Assembly (NCBI GenBank): GCA_001510575.1
Contig: LNGK01000010.1
Span: forward strand, 1,837,111-1,901,110
Length of the DNA: 64,000 bases
Source of the DNA: Knoxdaviesia capensis
Lineage: Eukaryota > Ascomycota > Sordariomycetes > Microascales > Gondwanamycetaceae
Direction of reading: 5' to 3'
Shown here in pieces: positions 55,801 through 64,000 of this stretch. The stretch's first letter is position 1, and each line of letters begins with the position of its first letter. Both the position numbers and the translations under genes were made by a program. The notes beneath the pieces are model-generated. The model was not told where the DNA came from and did not search any database. It saw nothing but the letters and a program-made list of their open reading frames with translations.

Positions 55801-56413
55801 CGCCCCGGCAGCCCCAAGCAAGCGGCGCAAGCAGACTGCTAAGTCCGTTCCCGCACCTCCGCCTGGCCAAATGTCCCCCCCGCCGATTCTCCCGCCACCC
55901 GGCGCCCGAGGTGGGCGGAAGAAGAAGGCCGCTTCGCGCAAACGGGGGGCCGGTGGTGGTGGCGCTCGGGGTGGCGGCATTGGCAGCCAGGAACGCGGCG
56001 ACGACTGCGAGCGCACGAGCGACATGTTCGAGTCGGACGGCAGCGACGACGGGGCTGACCTTGTGGGCTTTGTCGTGTCGGACGGCGCGGATATGTTGGG
56101 CGAGGAGAACTCGTCGGATGAAGAAGACGAGTACGATGACGGCGCGGACGGCGCAAGCAGCTCTCCACCGCGGCGGCGGCAGCCACCCCTTAAGGCCAAC
56201 AAACCGCACGCACGTGCCCGGGCGCAGCCGAAGGCGGCGGTCGTGGAGATTGTCGACTCGGAGGATGACGACCTCATGGGGCTCGGCAGTGACGATGACG
56301 ACGATGCTGATGAACTTGTGGCGCTGCTCGATGGACATGACAAGCCGGTCGCGCAGGTTTTTCGGCAGCGCAAGGGGCGGGCGGTGGTGGATAGTGACGA
56401 GGATGAATTGTGA
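52802..56413 (+). CDS. MPH1: ATP-dependent DNA helicase Mph1 (FANCM family)
   Basis: Single exon, 1203 aa. The ATG at 52802 gives MDSDDYGDDIDDDELIQALE, an acidic N-terminus typical of fungal Mph1. SF2 helicase motifs are all visible: Q-like RDYQYTIVK, motif I ALPTGLGKT (196-204), motif Ia APTKPLASQQ, motif II VIDEAH (298-303), motif III LTATPG, motif IV IVFSEYRDSAEHI, motif V VATSIGEEGLDI and motif VI QRMGRTGRKRAGK. A helical insert lies between the two RecA-like lobes, as in FANCM/Hef. The C-terminal 350 residues are disordered with basic (KRRKQ, GGRKKKAASRKRG) and acidic patches ending DSDEDEL. Mph1 is a 3'-5' helicase/translocase that dissociates D-loops and remodels forks, giving error-free bypass and crossover suppression. 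Length matches Eurotiales homologues. Confidence 0.96.
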   Translation: MDSDDYGDDIDDDELIQALEQPQPAVKSSQISASSGRPAYPTSKPAEPAWPKPPPRVIGAPPLGPHLSRSSFSRSSSNDFRSGADLSSSSQAADPQPRSSAPPRHISLASNAHGPPLGAILRQTNLWGETLQDPEHSTTVPAPARAYRSSTQEEPTHHELDHEALKTWVYPTNLGAIRDYQYTIVKNSLFNNTLVALPTGLGKTFIAATVMLNYYRWTKTAKIVFVAPTKPLASQQIDACFQIVGIPRSETTLLTGDTAPVLRVEEWKTKRVFFMTPQTLLNDLSHGYADPKSIALLVIDEAHRATGEYAYAKATKMIHRFSNSIRILALTATPGSKIETVQQVIDNLGISHIEIRTEDSLDIRQYVHSRHVEEEVVDYSDEINKVRELFSKALQPMMDKLSQQNIYWGRDPMAITNYGLMQMQKDWFSRAGRQANQGVQNMMRAVFGVLTGVGHAIKLLNFHGIKPFFDSMKEFRQEVEGKGEKGSKFRQQLVRSQPFQTMMSTIETWLRTDGFVGHPKVTALLDHVLNHFMDTSRDTGDGASASPNSSTKVIVFSEYRDSAEHIVQVLNRHRPLIRATVFVGQADSKRSEGMKQAQQIQTIEDFRTGKFNVLVATSIGEEGLDIGQVDLIICYDASSSPIRMLQRMGRTGRKRAGKIVLLLVRGKEEDQYAKSKDTYSAMQKLICEGSSFSFRFDVSRRIVPHGVYPEADRRVIDIPVENTQNPDLPEPRRRGRAAATTTASAAAKGKKLPKMPPKKFHMPDNVITGFMKASRLGKNGDVPSPARRPRVKPRSELDSIQPIPSYDAVNLNASDEATFIRTYKQMPGREAYEVCEPDLTLHPAAQRRLGPTKKVGHGEKTKRCVQLFKVLSESQKVENRYKDLFDWQADPRWKALPVTPFAEDVDSDDDKSIPDLFSLKPRSAAATRPNRTSSSDDGNTLDGFAARLKPNEAAGMSRIAAAPIGEDELGDDLDDFSSLLPSNLGQKRKSGAGEQATARTAPAAPSKRRKQTAKSVPAPPPGQMSPPPILPPPGARGGRKKKAASRKRGAGGGGARGGGIGSQERGDDCERTSDMFESDGSDDGADLVGFVVSDGADMLGEENSSDEEDEYDDGADGASSSPPRRRQPPLKANKPHARARAQPKAAVVEIVDSEDDDLMGLGSDDDDDADELVALLDGHDKPVAQVFRQRKGRAVVDSDEDEL

Positions 56414-59400
56414 AAGCGAATCATGTTTCTATATTATCTGTTAGAGTGTGGGGGTTTTTTCATCTGTCTTTTTTTTCCTTTTCTTTTCTTTTGTGTTCGC
56501 TGCCTTCATCTGGGAGGAGTTATCGGACTCTGGCTTTTCTTCTTAGTGGGCTGGTGGGATGGACGAGAGACCTTCCAAGGTCCGGCTGTTGTGTTACTGT
56601 GTCCATGACGGCGTTTTACGGGAACGAAGTTGTTTTTGGCGTTCGACGATGGAAGAGAGCTCCATCACACTAAAGCTCTGCGACGGGCGAGGGCGGTCGG
56701 ATTTCTGTATGTGCTTGCTTGCTTTTCTGCGGAGGTCTCAACTACTTGCCCCCGTTCTTCTATCCTTTCTCTTTCAATAATACCCCGCGCGAGAGTTACC
56801 GTCGCCAAATGCACCTCAACCACCGCAGCTTCTGCTTTTGTTTCTCCTGCCGATGGCCCGGATGTCGATATTGCCCGGTATCTGTGCCTGTGCGGACGCG
56901 GCACGTTAACTATACATACCGGCGATGCCCCCCCATTCTCTCCCTCCCAGGGCCATGTTGACGGGCTCCTATTGGGGTGGACTCTGTGAATCCGGGGGGA
57001 GACTGAGAGGATGATCGGCGGTGCGTTGGAGGGAATGGTACAGTGGCATAGTGTGGATCTGTCGAGGCTGAGTGCTTCCTGTCCTCGTGGCTGCTGCTGT
57101 ATGACTCCCTCGGCCGCTCGCGTCTGTGTACTGGACAAGCGGCATCAAAGGGGCAGTGAGAGAGCACCTGGGACCACAACAGGGTTAAACCCTAATCACA
57201 ACGAAAGCTTCACGCGAAAATGGTACGAGGTCGCGGACAACAAAAGTGCGTGCCAAGCCCGAGACATTGTTTTTTTTCGCTGTACTCGTGCAGGAGCACG
57301 TTTATTTTGGTCACCTTGTGTACTTGTACATCCATTGGATACATCCGTACGAGTATGCGTATTTTCTGCTCTGGGAGCGTACAATGTCAGCAGTGAGATG
57401 GGGTCCCGCAGGGGCGCCGGGTGTTGGTGGTTGGGACAGCGGTTTGCCGACAGGCCATGGACGAACGAACGGATCCAATGACGGGACGGTGTGTCTGCGC
57501 ACGTGAACTGGAAAGTGACTTTTCTGCTTTGCTTTTAAGACTGACGAGGCGAAATCATCCGTTGAGCGGCATCCTTTGTTTTTGCCAAGACTGCGCCAAC
57601 GAGGAAGCATGTCCATGCTACGGGACGAGGGGAGGGTCCTTTGGGGGTATATGGATGGATGCACGTGTGTGCAAGTTGGGCGATGGACTCTGCGGAGTTG
57701 GAGGTTGTACGTGCGGGAGGACGGACGGACTGAACGGGCGCTCGATGCAAGTGAGTATATCGGCGATATACATAGAAATACACAGAGATTTTGGGAGGCA
57801 GTATAGTATTGTGCTGTATCTGAGAATGAGATACAGCTTAGAGAGGCGGTGCTTCTACGTAGCCTGCCGACTCAATATAGTTCCGAGCGTATTCCCGTGT
57901 GGAAAATCCCCGCGGGGCCAACCGAGTGTGCGTTACAAGTTCCAGCTCAGCGCAAGTGGAAAGGACCGGCAGGACGAGGTATACTCAGTATGTAAGGTAT
58001 ACTGTATGTCCGGTCTGTACATCCCGGCCATCGGTATTAACAGACCGCAAACGAAAGGTCAACCTCACTATTAGCCGAAATTCCTTGGCGAATTTTAACC
58101 CTAAGTGACTTGAAGACTAGAACTGGAATTTCCTGGTTTTTATGCTATGGCTCGGGGGTGGGCTTGCTGCGGCACAGCCTTAATCCTAGGAGCTGATCAG
58201 CATGTGTGTGTGGGGGTGTGTATGTATATACAGTACCTACAAGTGGAACGGTGTGGGCCGCCGGACCTCCGAGAGAGTCCGGGGACAGGATGCAAGACAC
58301 ACGCCCGGACTGGAATACGATCTCGTAAGTTGTTGAGCCCGTTGATATTTGACAACTGCAAATTCCAATTAATTCCGATTTTCTTCTCTTTCCAGCTGCC
58401 TCATTTTTCTGCGTCTGTTTTGGTAGAATACCCCGATTTTCTTTCAAGCTTTCTCCGGAACCGCCGCCCCGCCGGAGCTTGGCCGGAAGGGACCCACAGT
58501 TTAAAAAAACAACAGAAGCCAAAACTCCCGGGGGTTACGGACAGGGGGAGGAACCAATCAGGCGGCTTGGCTGGTCCCACGTGAAAAGGTCAGTGACATT
58601 TCCATATGACTTTTGCCGTGATTTCTGCGTTTGGTGCCTGTTTGTCGTATGGCCTCTCTTGTCTTCTGTCTCGCTCTCTTCATCTTCCCGTTTGATATGG
58701 TACGGCGGTTCTGAGAAACCTCCGAACCCACTCTTTTCTACCCATACGGTGATCTCTACGGTACGGTGCTATTCTTGGTCCGTATAGCACCATGCTCTTC
58801 TTCTCCTATCGTCGTTGATAGACCCAAAGATCTCCCTCCTCTGTATCTGCTCTCCCCTATTCTGCACTCAGCCCGTCTGTAATTCCCCAGTGACTTTCTT
58901 GCCCCCTCTTCTCCCAATTAAGCATACCATTAACCGTATCTGACTCTATCGGTTATCTGACCAGTTTTGGAAGTGAACTAAGAATAACTCCCCACAGACA
59001 CACGAAGGCAGCCGTGGTGCTAGTTTTCCCCTCACTTTGTGTGCTGTTCTTATATGCTGCAAATACATAAGCAGACACAAATATCCCGGGAACCGCCGTC
59101 AACATGGCCCTTTCCCGCTTTTGTTTCCACTTTCTCAATGATACAATCCGCGGCCAGAGTGCCACTACTGCTGAATATGTTCACCGAGACTGCTTCTTGT
59201 GTTCCTCATCAGGCTTTATTTGTGCCGACGGTCTCTCGTGTATTACAACAGAACTAAACATGCATCCTCTGATGTGCTTCTAATACCCAACCCCGCTGGC
59301 TGTGTCGACAGCCGATCCTCCCTTCATCTACCCTGCGGCGTTATGTAAGTACACTACATAGGCTAAAAGGGGGGCGTGTGCCGAAAGAACCAAGATCCGT

Positions 59401-60756
59401 CCCGGTCTTCGACTGTGGAGGTGGAGATTTGTCAAGCTTCCTAAGAGCTTGCGATTCAACTGACGCGGAACCTACGCTTTCCTTCTGATATCTAGGACGT
59501 CTAGTTCTGTGTCTTGGCATCTTTTCTGTCTTATACGAGACGAGAGAAAGAGAGCACAGATGTATGTGTTCGCCGCTCTGCTCGCCCTGCCTCTCGCCGC
59601 ACACTCGAAAACCACGTTCTTCAATCTAATCCGGCCGATTCGCCAGCTTGTGGTAGAAGCAATGAAGCCGCTGGTGAATCTTGGCAGGCCTACGGATGAC
59701 TGTGGAATCACCAGATTTTCGTGTTCTGGAAGGCCTCTGTGCCCATGGGTAGTCATTGCGTCCAGTGTTGGTGTATCACCACCTTTTATGATACTCTAAT
59801 CTCGGGGCGACCGTGGTTACAGCTTGGACATGAGAAGATTCCAGCTGGATCACTCTGGCTTCAATCCTCTGGTATCTACACTCTGGAAGATCTGCTGTTG
59901 AGGGGCATCAGCTTGAGAACATTTAAGCCTGACTTCTAGAGGACGACCTCACACAGCAAAGACCGAGGCCGAAGGCCAGAAACGTGCTTCGATGAAGCTC
60001 CACGGAACATCTCTCCACAGAGCCGAGAGTTCTGTTGGTGAGAACTATTGATCAACTAACCACCAGACAAGAGCACATGGATGGGCACGGGGCTGGACAG
60101 AACAGACAAAAACGTGAGCGTCCACGGGAGGATTCATGTGAGAAGGGCAGGGAACAGGCACCATGCATCATCAATTCGTCTGTGTACCGGTGCAGCTTCA
60201 AGCTGCTTTGGGCTCCCGGTATTCATGGTGGCTCTTGGCAAATGCTACCGAATGGGTGGGTGACGATGATCGCATGGTTGTATGGGAAAGGCTCTGGGTA
60301 CAGCCCCGGTGTGGTTGGCGACTTGGCTGGGGAGTGGAGAGGACGAGGGAAGGCACGCACAGCAGTGTTCCTGAACCCTGGTGCCATTGTGTGCACCTCC
60401 AAATTTGGATGAGAAGGGAACAAGCTTGGAAGAGCTTGTCAATGCTGCTGCAAAGTATGTGGCTAGTTCTTGCTCCGGCGTGCCTCCCCTCTCTCGTATC
60501 TCCTCTCGGGCCCCTCCTCCCAGGTCGAAGAAAAAAACGCATAAAAGGGACGTCGTGCTCCCCGAAGTCAGAATCTGCTGTGTTCACTTTTTCCTTTCCC
60601 CTCCTCTCCTTTCTCTCTTCCTTTCTCCTCCACCCCCATCTGGTTCCTCGCCGCCTGCCCTCATTCCACGAGCTACATATTTATCCTCCCTCCAGTTCTT
60701 GATCAGGAGTTCAGTCTCTCCACGGGCAAAAGAAAACCACCAACATCCGAACAAAC
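56414..60756. other. 4.3-kb gene-free block between MPH1 and alkaline phosphatase
   Basis: No convincing gene. GGGTTAAACCCTAA lies at 57182-57195 and AACCCTAA at 58097-58104. 58600-58960 and 60470-60720 are C/T-rich on +, fitting promoter/leader sequence. For the phosphatase gene, ATAAAAGG at 60541-60548 with GACGTC at 60549-60554 is a plausible TATA/CRE-like pair about 210 bp upstream of its ATG. A frame at 59560-59799 starts with a signal-peptide-like stretch but has no support otherwise. Confidence 0.45.
60541..60554 (+). promoter_or_regulatory. TATA-like and GACGTC elements upstream of alkaline phosphatase
   Basis: ATAAAAGG followed directly by GACGTC, about 205-215 bp before the start codon, at the left edge of a C/T-rich leader. 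Position and sequence suggest a TATA-type regulated promoter. No experimental support. Confidence 0.35.
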
Positions 60757-62571
60757 ATGCGTTTCTCGGCTGTTACTGTGGCTGTTGCTGCCGCCTTTGT
60801 TGGCCCGGCTGCCGTTGACGCGAAGGTCTGCGCTAAGGCTAAGAACTTCATCTACGTCGTGCCTGATGGCTACGGTCCCTCCACCCAGACCTTCACCCGT
60901 GATTTCCTCAACATCAAGAACGGCCTCGGCACGGTTGGTCGTCCTACCAGCAACCCGATTGGCGCTGACCCTCTGGTAAGTGAAGGGCAACGGACGTTAA
61001 GGCACAGGGGACTTGAAATTTTGGGAAGGAGCTAGGGGGAATGTGAGCCGAGCTAGAACAAATCGACGGAAAACGCTAGAAGGGTCATGGAACGATGCTA
61101 TTAATAGACTCTGACTAACACAGCCGTTCTCCTGAACTACAGCTGATCGGAAGCGTCCGCACCGCATCGTCCAACAACCTGATCACCGACTCGGCTGCTT
61201 CGGCGACCGCCTTTGCCTGCGGTTTCAAGTCGTACAACGCCGGTATGACTCCCTCGAGATGTGAGTCTGGCATATTAACACTTGTACTGACATCTCCTTT
61301 CTCGCTGCAGCTATCGGTGTCACCGATGATGGCATGCCGGTTGCCTCCGTCCTCGAGGCTGCCCACGTTGCCGGTCTCAAGACCGGTCTCGTCGTGACTT
61401 CGCGTATCACCCACGCCACCCCGGCCTGTAAGTGCTCCTTAGTTGCCGAATCAAGGGAAGACATGAACGGGCATCTTGGAACTAACACCTCTCAGGCTAC
61501 GCCGCCCACGTCAAGCACCGTGACTCCGAGGTCGAGATCGCCGCCAACGAGCTCGGCTACAACCACCCTCTCGGCTCCACCGTCGACCTGCTCATGGGCG
61601 GTGGCCGCAACATGTTCCTGCCCCGCAGCGCCGGTGGCAACCGTGGCGACAACGTCGACCTTACCGCCTGGGCTGTTGAGCAGGGCTTCACCTACACCGC
61701 CGACGCCTCGGCCCTGAACTCCGTCACCGTTGACGGCAAGGTTCCTCTGCCCTTCCTCGGCCTGTACGCCTCCAGCCACATGGAGTACGAGGTCGACCGG
61801 AACCCGGAGACCCAGCCGTCGCTGCTCGACATGACCAAGATCGCCCTGGAGACCCTCGAGGCAGCCACGCGTGACGAGTCGCGCGGCTTCTTCATCATGA
61901 TCGAGGCGTCGCGCATAGACCACGCCGGTCACTCCAACGACCCCGTCGGCCACCTTTACGACACCGTCATCTACAACGAGGTGCTCGCCTACATCAAGGA
62001 GTTCATTGACGCCCACCCCAACACGCAGATGCTGTCTGCTGCCGACCACGAGGCCGGTGGACTGACGCTCTTTGACGGCTTCAACCCGACCCGCTACGAG
62101 AACTCGGCTGTGTCCCTGGACAAGCTCGTGTCGATGTACAACAGCTTCTCGGGCGACAAGGCTGCCTACCTCCGCGACACCCTGCTGCCCATGTACGGGC
62201 TCACCGAGTACTCGACGGCCGAGTTCAACAACCTGGTCAGCCTGGGCGGCGGCATGGGCTCGACCCTCGGCAACCTGATGGCCAAAAAGGCCGGCATGGG
62301 GTGGTCGACCGGCGGCCACACCGCCGTGGATGTCAGCCTGTTCGGCTACGCCGTCGGCCCGCGCCTGCTGGAGATGAAGCAGGCCATGTCGACCAACAAC
62401 GACAACACCGACCTCGCCCGCTACATCGAGCGCGTGCTTGGACTCGACCTTGCTGCCACCACCGATCTGCTCCGCGCCAACGGCACCGCGTGGGTTGCCC
62501 GCCGCTCGCTCGAGGCCAGCAAGATCATTGCGCGCGAGGACGGCCACTCGCACGAGAGCCACCACCACTAA
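60757..62571 (+). CDS. secreted or vacuolar alkaline phosphatase
   Basis: Four exons: 60757-60975, 61143-61242, 61311-61427 and 61496-62571. Predicted 503 aa. It begins with a cleavable signal peptide (MRFSAVTVAVAAAFVGPAAVDA). Active-site features in order: metal-ligand VVPDGYGPST (33-43), nucleophile Ser90 in TDSAASATAF, VVTSRITHATPA, GGGRNMFL, metal ligands in IEASRIDHAGHSND, SAADHEAGG, and the late His in GGHTAVDVSLFGYAVGP. These fit the metal-dependent (two Zn, one Mg) phosphomonoesterase family of PHO8 and PhoA type. The protein ends in a His-rich HSHESHHH tail, with no C-terminal anchor or N-terminal membrane helix beyond the signal, so secretion is likelier than the type II topology of yeast Pho8. 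Exon 3/4 joining gives a Cys where homologues often have Ser, and splice choice there is slightly less sure. Confidence 0.92.
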
Positions 62572-63140
62572 ATGGCGAGACGAGAAAGCCCTGTTGCTTT
62601 TCTATCTCGCTGTTTAGCTTGTCTCGTTGCATTTCTTAAGGAGTTCAAAAAATCACCACCCTCTGTTCTCTTCTCTATACATATTTTTTGGATCATTATC
62701 TTTTTACACCCACACCTTCCCCCCCTTTTTTTGTGTGTATGTTGATCTGCTTGTGTTTCTGTTTCTTCTTTTTGGACAAACTTTAGGAAGATGCAGCCCC
62801 AAAAACAACAACAACAACCTTTTGGAGGTGGCGGCGGTGGAGGACTGGGGACTTTGTATCTGGTAGGACGATATGATTAGCCGAGAGATCATGAGAATAC
62901 AAATGCTCTGATGATTGAAAGATTGTATGTTTGTGCTTGTGTTTGCATGTGCATGTAAAACCTTGAGCCCTATATCTGATTTAAAGGGCATTTAAAGGGC
63001 ATCGTGAGCCGCTGGCTGTGGAAATACATGGTGTGAATCATGGTGCGGGTCTAGACGTGATTCATGCATAATGTCTGGAGTATGCACTGAGAAGTATATA
63101 AGGTCTCCCCCGCTCCCATCCAGAACTCTGACTTCCCCTC
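62572..63140. other. 3' region of alkaline phosphatase and a TATA-containing stretch
   Basis: T/C-rich 3' UTR-like sequence to about 62760, then mixed sequence without a gene. A clear TATATAAG is at 63095-63102, upstream of the candidate frame at 63141. Confidence 0.5.
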
Positions 63141-63329
63141 ATGGCTTCCGGTGGATATCAACCCCACGACCAAACCGAGGAGTGCCATGCACGCCAGTAT
63201 ATAGAGCGCCTGGACGGGGCTCTCTCCCCCTTTCGTTCCACCGGCCGAACAATATGGCTCTCACGCCACTTCCGCGTCTGGGTCCCCTCGTTTGTTCCAA
63301 TACGAACCATGACAGCCGGGTTCATCTGA
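63141..63329 (+). CDS. candidate small ORF or first exon, unknown function
   Basis: 62 codons, MASGGYQPHDQTEECHARQY to a TGA at 63327-63329. It sits 39 bp after a TATATAAG box (63095-63102), behind a C/T-rich leader and with a good CTCATGG start context. Codons look ordinary rather than low complexity. I recognise no domain. It may be a small protein, the first exon of a gene continuing right (GTATAT at 63199 is a possible donor), or chance. Confidence 0.25.
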   Translation: MASGGYQPHDQTEECHARQYIERLDGALSPFRSTGRTIWLSRHFRVWVPSFVPIRTMTAGFI

Positions 63330-64000
63330 TACAAAAGGTTATGAGCCCGGGATCGGCGGCATCAGCCGGACTCCGATTGAATGCCTCCGGCGCCCCCCCC
63401 CGCCGGGCTGTCCCCGCCCAGCCGCGAGTGCTGCGGAGCGACTATCTGCTTGATCTCTAGAGCGCGGAAGAGGCAGGATACACGCTTCCCTGCGCGCCGG
63501 GACCTGAAGTCCCGGCTGTGCTCGGCTAGTGCGAGCTTGTTGTCTCGGATGTGACAGGTTATGAGCCCGTGATCTGCACGCCCCGTGGAGAATAGCTGCA
63601 CGCCCCCCGGCGCCTGCCCCGGGTGGTTCCAGCCCGCCCGTGAGAGAGCCGCGGGTGTGATATGCAACCATCCTAGACCACGGCAAGAGAGGAGGCATTT
63701 CTCTCCCCGCGCGGCCAGCGCCTACTAGAAGACCATCTCTCACGATGATATCTCATCACCGTGCCCGGCCCCGGGAGTTTCCGTCGCAGCCGCCGCTGCC
63801 CCACTGCTCCTGAAACAGTACCGCAAACACCGGGATGGCGAAACCGAGCGTGGGCCGACTCCGGGGCCGGCCGCGGTGCGTCGTGCGGACTGCGGTCTCT
63901 CCGACCCCCGCCGTGTACAAGCGACTCACGTCGCCGCACATGATGCAGCTTGCAGACGCGATCAGTGTACTGGGTCTTCGGTTCACCCTGCTTTCAATTT
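63330..64000. other. GC-rich terminal segment with a repeated 12-mer
   Basis: The last 670 bp are much richer in GC than the neighbouring intergenic DNA. AGGTTATGAGCCCG occurs at about 63338 and again at about 63557. On the minus strand 63756-63986 stays open (RRPSTLIASASCIMCGD...), with GTGAGT and CAG that could be a short intron. It could be the end of a gene starting beyond the window, but no family is recognised. Confidence 0.35.

Noticed and set aside
57421..58074. 217-codon Cys-rich + frame
   Set aside because: No repeat spacing, no domain, no leader. The Cys content comes from TG-rich sequence.
63338..63575. GGGCTCATAACC on the minus strand, like the initiator tRNA-Met anticodon loop, twice
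   Set aside because: The anticodon stem does not pair fully and no A box, T-loop B box or acceptor stem surrounds either copy.
1..64000. CRISPR arrays, prophage, bacterial operons, biosynthetic gene cluster
   Set aside because: Spliced eukaryotic genes throughout. No spaced direct repeats of CRISPR type, and no polyketide or peptide synthetase genes in the window.

Overview
The window is nuclear DNA of a filamentous ascomycete (Pezizomycotina), most likely Eurotiomycetes/Eurotiales-like. The basis is short GT-AG introns with GTAAGT or GTATGT donors, strong G/C third-position bias in many genes, pyrimidine-rich 5' leaders on the sense strand, conserved single-copy fungal genes, and a retrotransposon carrying repeat-induced point mutation (RIP) of the CpA-to-TpA type. 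I cannot name the species. Gene density is low: 13 confident protein genes in 64 kb, separated by long simple-sequence-rich intergenic blocks.

Left part, 1-27.4 kb: a NUFIP/Rsa1-type CCCH zinc-finger protein (+), SPT2 histone chaperone (-), signal peptidase subunit Spc2/SPC25 (+), the cytosolic Fe-S targeting factor Mms19/Met18 (-), NAD-dependent methylene-THF dehydrogenase Mtd1 (+), an intronless PI-PLC X-domain phosphodiesterase (-), S-adenosylmethionine synthetase (-), GPN-loop GTPase Gpn3 (+) and nuclear-envelope protein Apq12 (-). Most are arranged as divergent or convergent pairs. Met18, Mtd1 and SAM synthetase put three genes touching methionine/one-carbon metabolism within about 13 kb.

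Middle part, 27.4-49 kb: mostly non-coding. It holds one gene for a Kelch-like beta-propeller single-pass membrane protein (33687-35954, -), several microsatellites, a 112-bp foldback and a self-complementary pentanucleotide array. A complete Ty1/copia-type LTR retrotransposon lies at 41822-47454, with 193-bp LTRs and 5-bp target duplication GATAC. The element is dead: almost every CpA/TpG between about 41882 and 47284 has become TpA, with very sharp edges inside the two LTRs.

Right part, 49-64 kb: mRNA export receptor Mex67 (-) and the FANCM-type helicase Mph1 (+) share a divergent promoter. After another 4.3-kb gene-free block comes a secreted alkaline phosphatase (+) with four exons. The last 0.7 kb is GC-rich, unlike its surroundings, and follows a possible small TATA-driven reading frame.

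I did not find a defence system, biosynthetic cluster or other obviously new multi-gene system. The most interesting material is the RIP footprint in the copia element (sharp edges, sequence-context survivors, zinc knuckle and catalytic residues converted), two stop-free introns of 3n length, and several strong inverted repeats outside genes.
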